A stretch of DNA of 64,000 nucleotides from Drosophila miranda (GCF_003369915.1 NC_046675.1:12896001-12960000), one strand, 5' to 3'; shown: positions 38,005 to 50,280, numbered from the stretch's first letter. Made by a program: numbers and translations. Notes: generated by a model from the sequence alone, not told the origin.

Positions 38005-38792
38005 CTGAGATTCTCGATGCGCGGCCTTCGGCACTGCGGACGATTGCGTCGATGGCTGCGGTCCTTTTTGCAGCGGCAGTCGCAGTGCATGATGCACAAG
38101 GCGATGGATGAGATGACCGTTATCACAAAGGGCACCGCGAAAAAATTTATGATCACGGCCACCTGATCGTCGTGACTGTAGGACGTGAGCACTACGGTCT
38201 TGTTCTTCCGCGAGTAGTAGCACGGATAGATGGCGCCGTCGGCGCCGTAGTAGTCGTTGAAGGTCTTGCACGTGACCGTGGGCGGGTAGCCGCAGCCCTT
38301 AATGTTCACTAGCAGCGTGGCCTCCCCGGACTGCTCCCAGTCGGCCGTGTAGTTGCTAAAGTCGGTCATGTTCTCCGGAATGGTAATGTTCTGCTCGATG
38401 AACGTCACGTAGATATGCACGCAGCGGTAGAGGTCAGAGGTGCAGCCCTCGCGGCAGGAGCTCCAGGAGCAGTTAAAGATGCCCACCAGATCCTCGCGAC
38501 GCGTGGTTGTGCAGAGCGTGGGATTCTCGATGAAATCGTGGCTCAGCGTGGAGATGGCCGGGTCCACGTAGAGCGGCACCAGGAAGAGCAGCGAAGCACC
38601 GGCGGTCACCGAGAAGAAGGCCAGAGTCGAGGTGCCGTAGAAACGCGCACGTTCCCGCCACGAGCGAAAGCGCCGATTGCCATTTTTCTTTTTTGGAGCC
38701 AGTTCTCGGATTTTACGTAACCGTAGCTCTTGTTGTTGCTGCTCGAGTAGTAATTCCGAACTGCCACTCCTCATATTATTGTCCGTGCACAC
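38005..38792 (-). CDS. Teh1: Teh1, tipE-family voltage-gated sodium channel auxiliary subunit (main exon)
   Basis: The TipE/Teh family proteins are two-pass membrane subunits that raise expression and tune gating of the Para sodium channel in neurons. This exon encodes 262 residues plus two bases. TM1 lies at about 54-76 (LAFFSVTAGASLLFLVPLYV) and TM2 at about 211-236. Between them is an extracellular loop with the family cysteine pattern: CSWSSCREGC, KGCGYPP, TC and YPCYY. N-glycosylation sequons include NCS, NIT, NMT, NYT and NKT. The basic RRFRSWRERARF precedes TM1. The sequence lacks the long acidic insert and tail of TipE itself, so Teh1 is the best match. Exon 1 ends CTCAG at a GTGAGT donor; the last residues come from 12293-12362. 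ATG 38774 is an alternative start. Confidence 0.93.
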
Positions 38793-41260
38793 AGGGCGCT
38801 GATGTTGCTGATTGTTGCTGCTGCTGCTATCGTCCTTGGCGTCGGCGTTGGCGTTCGCGTCGCAGCAGCAGCTGCAACGGCATCAACGAGTGCGTCGTGC
38901 TTCTGCTTCTGCTACTGCTTCGGATGGTCCTGGTTCTGGTTCTGGTTCCTCGCGTTGCACTTCAACCGTATATATGTGGGTGTTGTGCTGGGTGTGCGAC
39001 AGAGAGGGGCAGATTGCAGCCGGCGTTGACAGCGGCAGTGGCAGCGGCAGCGTCGTGCTCTGCCTACCTACCGCAACATAGAGAGAAGCAGCGCAATTCG
39101 GATATTGAGGTTATGTACACACGCTTCGGCGCAGAGAGGCCAGGCGACATAGAGAGGGTGCAAATGAGAGACGGATGACAGGCTGGCTAGCTAGCTAGGT
39201 AAGGGCGAAACAGCTGTTTCACAGTCAGAAAAAAGTGAGAGAGAGGCGCCGCTCTGGTGTTCATTGGTTTTAAATTGTAGTTCACTGCGCTCCCTGGCGG
39301 TTTCCCCTCACACAATTTCTGTCATTTATTTGGCCGCTCATTGGATCACTGAACAAAAAAAAGCAACAACATTAGCACTAAAATCACACAGATTCGTTAT
39401 GTTTTCGTGGGTGAATCGGCGAGTGGGTGGCTCTCACAACAGCTGTTGATGTAGGTTAGTTTAAGAACAAGAGCGAGAGCGGACGTGAGCGCGAGTTGAG
39501 AGCGCGAGTCGGAAATCGAGAGAACATCGCTGTCGACGCCACTGTCACTGCCAACGTGAACGGCAACGGCTACGTCGACGCTGGCGTAGGCGTCAGCGCT
39601 GTCGCCCCAGTGACTGTGTAACCTTTTTGCTTGTGTGTTGCGGGTGGAATCATTTATGCTACACATTTTAATTGCATTGTTGTTGGTGCCATTTTATTAC
39701 TTTTAAATTTACATCCTTTTCCCCACTAAACTCAATTCGAATATATCCCTAATATATAGAAGTTGTCGCGCTGTTCGAAAAACCTCCCCACTAGATGGAA
39801 CTTTTGCTCCTGCCTGCCATGACATCCGTTCACCTTGATATTCTATTCGGTGTTGTTGCCACTTCGCGTGACTCTGGACGTGGGTCAATTTGGACATTAG
39901 CCGCAGTCCCACAGTTTTGTTTCGGACCTCTTCCCTTGTGTTTTTTTTTTTTTTTCCATTTTATGGCCGGTGGACCGTTTTATTTCATTTTTATTTCATT
40001 CACTTTCGCCTTTGTCCTGGCACGCATTTCACAATTTTCATCATAGACAGAAACACGGACGCAGACACAGACACAGACACGCTGGCTTAACTGTTATTGT
40101 GGCCTAACTGTTATAGTTGGTATGATTTCATTCCCATAAGCTGTATCTACGCGTATGTGGGGCTGGGCTGGCCCAGGCCCACGCGGCGTATGAGTAATAC
40201 ACTGACCGACAGTACATACGTGTAACCCTGGCTCGAGAACCCTGCGACATTTAAGCGATTTAAACGGTAGCAGCACTTCCACCCACAATACATTCATCAG
40301 TTGGAAAACACAATAGCTTTTCCACCTCGTACACACATCAGCAATCAACAATCAGCAAAGTCTGTGATTGGAGACTGGGGACATATCGCCAAACTTCTTG
40401 AGCGCCTGCCATTGCCATAAAAATTACGTCTCAAGTATAAACCAGCCGCCCACGCCGCCTTTTGGCCTGCGACCGCCAGGACGGACAGGCCCCAAGTCGG
40501 GCAAACGGAATGGAAAAGAGAGATGGAAGGCTAGAGCCCAGAATGAAAGTAAAATGGAAATGGAAATGGAAATAGAAATAAAACATTCAGCGTCGAGCGT
40601 CGAACTAACTTTCAAGAGCAGAAATGGCAGCTGCTGCCCTGCAGCCCACGCGGTTTTTTGATTTTGTTGCTAACGTTGTTGCTGCCGGATGGAGGGAGGA
40701 GGGGGCGGCACTTTCACTTGATTTATTTATTTTTTTTTCACTTTTTAGAGTAGAGAATGCTTGTGGGATTTTCGTATTTTGCACAATGCTACGCCGATTA
40801 CGGCACGATATTTGCCATAGAATTAGAAAATGCCAATAGTGCCATTGGCTCTGGCGCTGGCTTTTCCGCACGCACGCACGCACACACACACACACGCACA
40901 CATATAGACAGACAGACAGAATCGACACGAGAAGCGCGCGCGCTTGGCCCTGACGTGCCTCTCGGAGTGTCCAAAACTAATGCCACCAGCTACGGCAGAG
41001 CCGCCACAACAGTCGAGTTTAGTCAACGACGCGACGGCAGCAGCGACGCCAGCGTTTTGAGGAGCTGCGCAACCAGGCCTGCCCCCCTTTATGTCCCTGT
41101 ACATGGTCGAATTATTCGCAAGGTATGGCCAACTCAAAGAGCAGAAAAATTGTCCTCTCTTTCCTCTTCAGTACCTGTTAAATAAATGTGAATGAATCTG
41201 CACGAAAGTATGTAACATTGTTAAAATTGCGATATACATTTTCTGCGCAATTTAATAGAC
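38793..41260. other. Teh1 upstream / 5' UTR region
   Basis: Contains CAG/CTG-rich and GC-rich sequence near 38800-39100, typical of the 5' UTR of a neural gene on the minus strand, then AT-rich DNA, a poly(T) run near 39940 and CA-repeats near 40880. Long open frames here come from the triplet repeats. No second gene is convincing. Confidence 0.4.
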
Positions 41261-41714
41261 TTTTTACACTAGCGCGCATTTCCTATCGATATCGTAATAG
41301 ACGCAATGACGCAGAATAAGCGTTTACATGGGCAGACGCGGCCCGAAAACAGCTGATTTTCGCTTTGACGAAAGCAATCCAAATGTTGTAAATCAAACAA
41401 TGCTGATGCTTCTCTTTTATCTGCGGTGTATTTGCAAGTTTGTGCAAGAACTGCCTGTAGATATGCGAGTTTCTTCCTGCATTTTCACTTTTTACACTAG
41501 CGCGCATTTCCTATCGATATCGTAATAGACGCAATGACGCAGAATAGGCGTTTACATGGGCAGACGCGGCCCGAAAACAGCTGATTTTCGCTTTGACGAA
41601 AGCAATCCAAATGTTGTAAATCAAACAATGCTGATGCTTCTCTTTTATCTGCGGTGTATTTGAAAGTTTGTGCAAGAACTGCCTGTAGATATGCGAGTTT
41701 CTTCCTGCATTTTC
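41261..41714 (+). repeat. Near-perfect 228-bp direct tandem duplication
   Basis: Two adjacent copies, starting at 41261 and 41489, differ at only two positions that I can see (AATAAGCG/AATAGGCG and TTTGCAAG/TTTGAAAG). Each begins with TTTTTACACTAGCGCG and contains TATCGATATCG. It marks the edge between Teh1 upstream DNA and the repeat-rich prominin block. Confidence 0.92.
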
Positions 41715-41899
41715 ATTCGTAGTTATTGTTCAACAAAAAAATATAACAATTTAATATTACAAAAATAAAAAATTTCTTATCCGACAGGTACTTTTGTGTC
41801 TCCTTAAATGGCACAAATGACACAACCACAAGGATCAGTTCCTAGACCCATCGTAAATAATGCTTACATGAACTGTCGCTCTCGGTTTTCACTGGGTTA

Positions 41900-42330
41900 C
41901 GAATCCCTATGTTCGCCGCTCTGGTTCTGCTAATGAAATCCAAAATAACCTTCAAAACTCTCTCAAGGCTCCCTCTTTTTCAAAAAAGCGCAGTCTATCG
42001 TCTCTGCCTAATTGCGATCTAGAAATTGAGAATAATCTAGAGATCAATCTAGATAAAAAGCTTATTTTCAGTGAACATATAAGTACAACCGTCGATACAA
42101 AAAACAAGACCATTGGGATACTAAATCCGTCAATAGAAGTTTATTCCAAATATTCTCTAAAGATTAAAGATGATTTTCAATCTTAGTTAATATTCTTCAA
42201 CCCGAATGTATCACGAAAAAGCTAATAGTAAGCCGATTGTTGACCGGACGATCATAGCACGAAAAAAAATAAATTCGAAATTTGATTCCTGGATGTACTA
42301 CCTAGTTGTCCTTAAGTTCTGGACCTCTAA
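41900..42330 (+). mobile_element. Decayed non-LTR (jockey-like) retrotransposon fragment
   Basis: Translation on the plus strand shows LDKKLIFSEHISTTV then NKTIGIL and YSKYSLK, the pattern found C-terminal to the reverse transcriptase of jockey-type elements (LGLxLDxxLxFxxHI). Stops and frameshifts interrupt it on both sides, so it is inactive. The boundaries are approximate. Confidence 0.55.
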
Positions 42331-42529
42331 TTAGTAAGTTAGTAATAACTGTAGGATTAAGCTTCTCCCCTTGCTTAACCTGCTTATAATCTCTTGGCAA
42401 TAGAGCAAAAACACGTTGAATTTAAATTAATTGATACGGAAAGAACATTCAGTTTACTTATTGCTGTTATTATTTGACATACTCGTACAACTTAACTTAA
42501 CTTCAACTTAAGATACTCTTGGAGGTCTC

Positions 42530-43015
42530 TTAGAGGTCTTTGGTAATGTTTTCGAACAAGCGGCGACTCCACCAGGATTCCAGATCGAAGGGCTTAAAGT
42601 CTTCCAAGTCTGGGCTAGGGGGCTCTATCCAAACAGTCGCCAATGAAGAGGTGGCAGCCTGTGTATTGGCCAATGTGCTTTCCTCAGAACCAATTGTCTG
42701 GTCGGCTGTTGGGGTCGCATCAGTAGGATTTGGTCCCACTAACATGTTCCATGAGTCATTTATATAGTTTACGAGTTCCTCATTCTGCGATGATATCACT
42801 CCATTCTCGTTTTTCTTGGTTGGTTTAGTACGTTTCGAGATACGCTTTTTAAATACTGGACGTGGGATATTGTTGTGCTCCGTGGTCGTGTTTAGATCGA
42901 TACTCCCGTTCGTCTTGCTGCTCTCCTTGATCCCGTCGAATTTATCGAGACTATGAGCCAGACCGCCACGCGTTTTAGCAGCGATCTTGCTGGCTCCCAT
43001 ATTAATTTTGTACAT
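42530..43015 (-). CDS. Uncharacterised basic, probably nuclear protein
   Basis: Single-exon 161-aa frame, with an alternative start five codons in (MGASKIAAK). The middle has a strongly basic stretch, KKRISKRTKPTKK at about 57-69, that looks like a nuclear localisation signal. The C-terminal third is acidic and Trp/Phe-containing (SPDLEDFKPFDLESWWSRR). No signal peptide, membrane segment or cysteine motif is present. It lies between a dead retrotransposon piece and the first prominin-like gene, transcribed away from the latter. I do not recognise the family; a rapidly evolving or young gene is possible. Absence of stops and a sensible composition support coding. Confidence 0.6.
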   Translation of the reverse strand: MYKINMGASKIAAKTRGGLAHSLDKFDGIKESSKTNGSIDLNTTTEHNNIPRPVFKKRISKRTKPTKKNENGVISSQNEELVNYINDSWNMLVGPNPTDATPTADQTIGSEESTLANTQAATSSLATVWIEPPSPDLEDFKPFDLESWWSRRLFENITKDL

Positions 43016-43935
43016 GATTTGGTGTTATCAAGCTACGATCGGTAGATAGATATATGTTTTTCTGGTAATGTTTTTCTATAGTGAAGCTAGTAATTTTTGA
43101 AATGCTGAATTTTCTCCATATAGTCACAACTTGTCAATGCTCTTGTCATTGTTTCCAAAAACTGAAAAGAGTGAACCAAGTTTTAAGGGGGTGCCACAAA
43201 CCAAATTCCAACTGAACTGGAATGGCCATCTATGACTAACTGGCCTGCCAATGTAACCCGGTTAGGGACCAAATCAGTTTAATAATTGGATAAATATAAC
43301 AAAAGCCAGCAGTGATACTTATGACCCTCCCAATTTAAAAGAATTTTTGCAATTGTGTGTGTCTTTTCATAAGAAAAACCAGTACGTTTTTTGAACATTA
43401 ATGTCTTCTTTGGAATCAGATCATAATAACATGAATGTGTTGGCTTTTTTATATTGATCTCGAAATTTGTCAGTGTTTCCTTAAGAGCTGTTACTCTAGA
43501 GCTGTTGTGGACTATTCAAATAGACACTCTTTCCTTTACACTCAATATCCTGACATTTATTAGCGAAATCATAATTATAGCACTTGCATTAGCCAAATAA
43601 GCTAGTTTTAAACGATTTAAATATGTAAGGCTTACTATATGAACACCTTCTTCTAATTTGAAAACGTTCAACAACATATGTATGTATATGTAGTATATTC
43701 TTGAAACTTGCGCTGGACGGCTCATAGGCTCGTATACTAACACACAAATTGAAATAAGCTGGCATGAGAAGAGAAGCAAGCATAGCAATATGTGAGATTT
43801 GAGTAGTTTCCGACTTTATTGTTGTACTTTACTCTAAGTTTTGATTCTAATAAAACAGAAACGACTGAAACTTGAATACCAGTTCGAAATTTGTGGTAAA
43901 TTTAAATTCATTTAATTATATCCGGGGATGCTATG

Positions 43936-43943
43936 TCTATAAA
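43936..43943 (+). promoter_or_regulatory. TATA box of prominin-like gene 1
   Basis: TCTATAAA about 166 bp upstream of the start codon, inside a block (43790-44040) that is repeated upstream of the second copy at 50140-50370. The core TCTATAAA and the following GGGGTGAGTGTTACG are retained in both. Confidence 0.5.
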
Positions 43944-44109
43944 CGGGGTGAGTGTTACGTATGAGCATGAACCTTTCCTTTGTATCTTTGCATCGATTGA
44001 TTCACTTGACGGCTCTCCCATCTATACTTAGCTTTAAGTCTTAATTTTAAGTCTTTAGTATACAAAAGTTTGATCTGCTGTTGATTTCAAAATGGCAGTC
44101 GGGAGTACA

Positions 44110-47100
44110 ATGTCTGAATGTACAACTATGGAATCTAAGCAGTCAATGATTAAAACCAGAAAGCGAAGAGAGGTAAAAATGGAGAGGACTTTGACAATAG
44201 CCAGTCTTTGTGCGGCAATATTTCTGATTGTGCTGGTCACAAGGGCTGTTGAGAGTTCCGCCAGTCCAAGCTCACGAGATGATCCCCCTTTCTCGTATTG
44301 GCGCAAAGGATATGCCGGACACGGCACCACACACGAGCAGGTGGGGGCAATTCACTTCACCCCAGTTGAATACTCAAAGTTCAAGCCACTGTCGAATTAC
44401 TCTCAGAGAGAGAATGTCTCACATATGTGGGTAGATGTTGTTTTCAAAATTTCGCGAATCTTTTTTGACAAACTGTTTCCCCTTGATCCGACCGTACCAA
44501 GAGGTAAGTGTGTCCCGACGGCCGCCTCTGATTTGATGAGTTAGGGCTAATATTGAACGTCATGAAATATGTGATCCAGGATACATAGCGGACGTGGGTA
44601 AGGACAGCATGAGGTTGGGACCGAAAGTTGTACAGGACGATTGGGCGCATTGGTTGAACGCATTTTGGCTTATGTGGCTATGGGTACTTTTACTGGTTGC
44701 TCTCATTGTCCTGGCACCCTTTGCATGGTGAGTACAACAAGCTGTCTTCAGGAACCCAGGAACCATCAAATCTTTATTCATCAATGCTTTATTTCAGTGT
44801 CATATATTTCTGCTTCTGCTGCCATCGTTGTAAGCTGGGATGTCCAGCTTGCCAATCGGGTGTAACAAGGAGACGTATTTGTTTGAGCTTCTGCTTGATT
44901 CTGATCCTTCCATTTATCGCGTAGGTTACGGGTCTAATTTCTCCCGAATGCGAATGCATTCTTTCATTCTTTGGCCCTTCTATTCCTTTCTTTCTCTCTT
45001 TGCTCACAGTGGTAGTATGGGCTTGGCTTTTCTCTCAAATGGTATGCTAGAGCGCGGCCTAGTCAACACTAAAATTGCCTTTGAAATGGGTAGCGTGGAT
45101 ACTTGCAACTTCCTGAAGGATGTCAGCGATCATATTCATCATTTGTTTGTGAAAAACTATGAGGAGATGGAGACTCATCTGATCACTACTATCGTGGGTA
45201 TGGCATATTTCAATTGACCTCATCTCTCTATTCTTATATTCTCATTATACCTCCCCCACCACAGAGGCCCCAAAACATTTGTTCAAGGACTTGAACGATG
45301 TCGCGCAAGGTAATGCCGTCTCAGAGCTAGCTGGGATTTTACGCAATCTTCCAGAAGCAAAAAGACAATTGGAATGGTCCCGATACTTGCAAACAAGCAT
45401 AAAGTGGGTATCCAATAAGCTAAGAAATGGTAAAAAATAAGTTCTATTTTGGTTATGTTCACTACTAATACATTTTGTTTTCAGCTCTCCGGGGAGTGAA
45501 GCGGGACATTAACGATGCGGCGATAGTGCTTTGTGGCAGTACGGATTGCCTCAAATTTTTGCACACTAACGAAGTTGAGTTTATGGACGCATCCAGATGC
45601 CTCCACTTGGATGAGGTGAATACATACCAATGCCAACTTCACAGCATCTTTGTAAATACTCTCTATCTATGTTAGTTGCCTCTTCCGCCGAAAATGCAAA
45701 AACAGTTGGATGATCTAGACGAAACCTTGGAAAAGCCAGCATGGGCAGCGCCGCTCCGTAGACTCAGAAATATCAGTAGAAAGATTAAGGACGAGATGGC
45801 ACGAGTCTCACCCCCGATAATTCGAGACATACGCAAGGGAAGGAAGCTGTTTGCCAAAGAGGGGAGGAGAATAGAAGAAATAATTGACGTGGTCATCAGC
45901 GACATTCATCTTAGCACCATGCGTGCGAGCAGGGCGTTCGAGGATCTTTACGACAAATTTAATGAAACACGTCAGTACGTCGTTCAGTATATTGCTGTAA
46001 GCCTCCTTGGGGTGAGTACCTAAATAAATGGTGAATGGTAAATCTGCACATGGCTCCTCTAATCTGATCTAATCTAATCTAATCTCGAAACTCCTTGTTA
46101 GATTCTGTCGATCCTGGTTTTGGCTTTGATTGTTGGCTGTATAGCACCACGTCCCACCGGAGCGAGCAATGAATACTTCACCAAAAGGATCGCATCGTAC
46201 ATGATGATACTGTGAGTGCTCTGAAACTATAAACTACCTACCATAACTAAGAACACATTCTCCTGGCAGAGCCATGATTTTAATATTTTGTGCGCTATCC
46301 GTCATGCTGATAGTGGTGCTGTTTTATTTTGTGATTGGTGGTGTGGCTTACAAAGGCGCATGCGCACCACTCAGGGAAATGAAGTCTAGTGCGCTTGTCA
46401 AACAGCTAGACTCAGAGATCGATCTCCGCACAATGTTTTCTCTCCGAAATCAGGATTTACCAGCTAATAAATCAAGCAAGCCAGTCAGAGTATCGAGTGT
46501 TGTCAAGGCGTGCCAGGGCGACATCTATTTGTTTAATTTCCTGCAAGAAAATAGAATCTTTGACATAACAGATTTTCTTCGAGTGAAATTATTATCCAAA
46601 GCAGTAAAGAGTAAGGAGAAAAGTCTAGATCTATCAAAGGAATTTATACTGACGCCGTATGAACGAGACGTCTATTTAAAAAAAATGGAGGATGTTGAAA
46701 TGGGCTTGTATCACAGCGACTTGTGGTTCGATATAATTTGCGAAGATCTCAGCTCATTGAATGTTGACCAGCTTATGCAGAATCTTCAATCTCTATCACA
46801 GTCGCTGTCGTGGAATAACTACCGAGCAGCCTCTGTCGCTTTAGAGAACGCGTATGTTAGTCTCAAGGCAATTAAGGCCTCCTACTATTTTGGTCTAGAT
46901 AGGGACTATAAGCTTATGACAAAAAGTCTTAAAGTCATGGATCGTATAATTTTACACCAGAACTACAACTTTGCCGATACCTTTAAAATATTGAGAGCAA
47001 AAATTGTGGCGTCCGAGGAATTTATACGTGACAAAGGAACGTCATATATTTCTACTCTTGGCGAAAACCTAACTGCAGTGGTTGAGGAACAAATCCAAGA

Positions 47101-47598
47101 ATATATCAGAATGATAATCCGTGAAGCCACCAGCAGCATCGGGTACTGCAAGCCTCTGACCTACATATACGATCGCGGCCTGGAATTGGTTTGCAATCGC
47201 ATGGTTGACCCCATAGTAAGTAGTCCCCACATGATTTTGTCTTAGCTCGATTCAACGAACGGTTGTATTGTACATCTTTACAGAACGGCTATTGGATGGG
47301 TGTATTAACGGCGGCGTTCCTTCTGTTGCCCGTGCTCTGTATAGCACATCGTCTGCAGTGTCTCTACAAGCAACATAAGGTGGCTCCGATAAGGGCCATC
47401 AGAGCACGGCTCGTGCATGAAGAACAACAAGAACAAGACCCTTGTCCCTTTTGCAGTGCAAATCCAAATAGGATTCCAGGTGGACTCATTGCCTGCATTG
47501 GTCTGGACGGTGCAGGAACAACCATTTATGATGGCGACAACATGATTGCAGAAACAGGAAATATCAATGATGGAGACAAAAAGAATAAGTTAGATTAG
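44110..47598 (+). CDS. Prominin-like pentaspan membrane glycoprotein, copy 1
   Basis: CD133/prominin family; these proteins sit in plasma-membrane protrusions and microvilli. Ten exons: 44110-44503, 44580-44727, 44798-44920, 45010-45197, 45265-45429, 45485-45615, 45676-46011, 46102-46211, 46270-47215 and 47284-47598; all joins keep frame and give 951 aa. Order: N-terminal hydrophobic segment (about 27-48, signal or anchor), TM1 (about 156-178), short Cys-rich cytosolic turn (CFCCHRCKLGCPAC), TM2 (about 208-228), large loop 1, TM3 (about 486-510), TM4 (about 527-555), large loop 2 to about 847, TM5 (about 850-872) and a hydrophilic tail. This is the five-TM, two-large-loop plan of prominins. 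Start 44110 was chosen because it aligns with copy 2; ATG 44092 is upstream and in frame. Poly(A) signal at 47776. Confidence 0.88.
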
Positions 47599-47775
47599 TG
47601 ATACAAAATTTAAAATAAGTCCGAGATATCTTAAAGAAAAGAGTGTAAAAAAACAGCTAGTGCGAGTTTAATCTTGAATCTATCTTATGTACCGCTAAAT
47701 CTGGCTATTTATATCGCATTCCCACACCTTTCGCTCTTGTTCTGCTATATGTACGTCTTATATACTATTCGCCAC

Positions 47776-47781
47776 AATAAA
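47776..47781 (+). promoter_or_regulatory. Poly(A) signal of prominin-like gene 1
   Basis: AATAAA 178 nt past the stop codon. Confidence 0.5.
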
Positions 47782-47799
47782 TCAATATTAAACCGAACA

Positions 47800-50100
47800 A
47801 TTATCGACTTTAATATATGTATACATGTATATCGCAAACTACGCTGCTGAAGAAGCTCAGTAGCTCAAACCAATCTATCGAAGAAAGTGCATCCATGTGG
47901 TTGCTGATGGGTGCTGTAATATTTTAAAGATCAGCGTATTAAAACATTTAATTGCTATACACGAGCATACTTTTATTACTGCACTCTTTTTTCAAAACTA
48001 CTGCACAAAACCAAAACAAATGAAATTACTCGGATTGCTTATCCAGAAAAAAATTCAAATTTAAGCTTGGGTAGTTTCTTACGTCGACTTTACTCTAACG
48101 TTATTCATATGTACTTTAATTAATCGCAACTTGTATATGGGTGTTCTCTTCACAGCTTTTTTCACAAAAAAATGAGGGGGAACGTTGTGAGTTGCTGCGG
48201 CGACCGCAATTCTACATTTATACCCGATACATAGTCAGTATGGTAATCCTCCACCAGACGGCGCTAACATTGCACGACACGACAAAGAATGCGTGCGAGA
48301 GAGACAGAAAATCAGTCTGAGCGTGTCGTCGGGCGCTGCGTAGCGACTGATTTCTTATTTTGGCTATAATAATATTCCGATCCGATCCAGATTCGGCAAT
48401 CTGATAGATATGGTCATTTTCTACGATTATGAGTTTTTAATTTTTTCTTATCTTCAATATTGTTGCCAGAGAATTTCGTTCTTTGCGGATTCGAAAGGGG
48501 GTGGGGCGAAATTTTGAAATATTCGTGTAATAGTGACATATTACAGAAGTTTGGACACAAAATGTCGTTGCTCTAGCTCTTATAGTCTTTAAGCACTAGG
48601 CGCTCATAGGGACGGACTGACGGACGGACGGACAGACAGACAGGGCTCAATTGACTCGGCTATTGATGCTGATCAAGAATATATATCCTTAATGGGGTCG
48701 GAAACGCTTCCTTCTGGACGTTACACATATCCATTTTCACCACAAATCTGATATACCCATATACTCATTTTTAGTATCGGGTATAAACATTGGCATATAT
48801 AAGGTCTATAGCTGACAAAAGGGAAAAGTTCGCCAATGCCAAACGGTGATCTTAACTGATGAACTGCAACGGTTATCGCTCTCTCCTTTCCTTTACTTTC
48901 CATAGGAATAGATAGAGGAATAGATAGGTGGCTCTTCCAGAAAACTCTCATTACGACTGGATGATGTGGCGTAAAAGAAGTGGAAAGGTCTTCAGTTCTC
49001 TTAAGAGGGATACTTCCAACGCTAACTCTGTTTCGGGTCTTTATGTATGCTCAACACTACAGAACGCGCATTGACGCTATTTTTTTGGATAGAGAGGGGA
49101 AAGAACTAAGTTTGCTGTTGTTCTGAGCAAAGTAAGATACGTAAAGAGTTTATGTTGCCGGAGCGGAGAACGTAATATAATTTATTCATGATACCGATGT
49201 TCATCTATTTATTAGACCATCGAATTCTTAAATTCAAGGCAATTCGTATTGTACGACCGAGGCCAATGCAACTGGGGCATTCCGCTAAAACGTACAGCAC
49301 TTGATACGGTCATATGATCGGTTAATACGAACGGCTAAACCTGTAAATAGGCTTAAATCGAACTATATTTTTCTGTGGCAGGCTTTTGGGATATAATTGG
49401 ACATGCCCAAAGGGTTCGGCCTTTGATAAATTGGAGTTAGACTCGATCATCGGATCTGGTAATAGATTCTTGAGCTTAACACGTGGCACTTGGTATTTTC
49501 ACTGCAATGAATTTTTACAGAAGTCCGTCTGTGATCAGGAGAACAAGAGAAAAGAAAGACGTGCGCCATTCTCCATCCGCTTGAGCTCTTGTTTTGTTCA
49601 TATCATCTTCACCACGCATTGACTCTCGCTCTGTTAAGCAAATTTCATTGTGACACCAGCCTAATTTCTTTCAAAGTGCAACGTGGTTTTGAAGAGAGAG
49701 TAAAACCGTGGGACGGGTGAACTAACATAGCTATTTTTCCAACATCTAACATCTCTTATCCGAATTCTCCTAAATTATACATTAAATTATATTGCCTCGC
49801 TTATACGCTCTCAATGCATAGACGCAGACACACATGTTCTTACTGCTAACATTGCATTATTTCGCTCATTTCTTAGTCAGTAAAAATATTCACCGAAGCA
49901 ACATGAGTTTCGTTTACTTAAAATTTGTAAAGTATGAAACTCAAGAATCGAACAAATCCAATCGTTGTAAATAAAACTATCAAGCAACTGTTCATTAAAT
50001 AAGCATCAATCTAAGTCTAGCTACAGTGCCGTAAGTTTTAAAACAGAATCATTGCAGATAATTATGTATATCAGCGATATGGTTTAGTGATCCGATCTTG
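47800..50100. other. Intergenic DNA between the prominin-like copies
   Basis: Contains the inverted-terminus element at 48217-48787 and otherwise AT-rich DNA. A 78-codon open frame at 49386-49622 has no recognisable family. Confidence 0.5.
48217..48787. mobile_element. 571-bp dispersed element with perfect 14-bp inverted termini
   Basis: Begins TTTATACCCGATAC and ends with its exact reverse complement, GTATCGGGTATAAA. The inside has no coding capacity and includes a GACGGACGGACGGACAG tract. The right half is shared with the sequence at 56280-56685, showing that it is dispersed. It looks like a MITE or other non-autonomous element; class unknown. Confidence 0.65.
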
Positions 50101-50272
50101 TTTCCTCCAATTTATATTCTATGTGCAGCAAACAAAACGGTATGTGAGATTTGAGTAGTTTCTGACTTTACTGTTGCACTAAGTTTTGAGTCAAATATTG
50201 AAGCTTCAATACTAGTTCGAAATTTGTGGTAAATTAAAATAATTCAAATTAATTACATCGGAGGATGCTATG

Positions 50273-50280
50273 TCTATAAA
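50273..50280 (+). promoter_or_regulatory. TATA box of prominin-like gene 2
   Basis: TCTATAAA followed by TGGGGTGAGTGTTACG, matching the copy 1 promoter at 43936. It lies about 190 bp upstream of the start codon. Confidence 0.5.

Noticed and set aside
38693-39178. Plus-strand frame rich in Val, Leu and Cys
   Set aside because: Antisense to the Teh1 5' end, produced by CTG/GTT triplet repeats; no start context or domain.
40757-41185. 142-codon plus-strand frame
   Set aside because: Includes a CA-repeat and lacks splice partners or recognisable motifs; likely chance.
49386-49622. 78-codon frame between the prominin-like genes
   Set aside because: It has some cysteines and no stop, but no family, partner exon or context; could be a repeat fragment.
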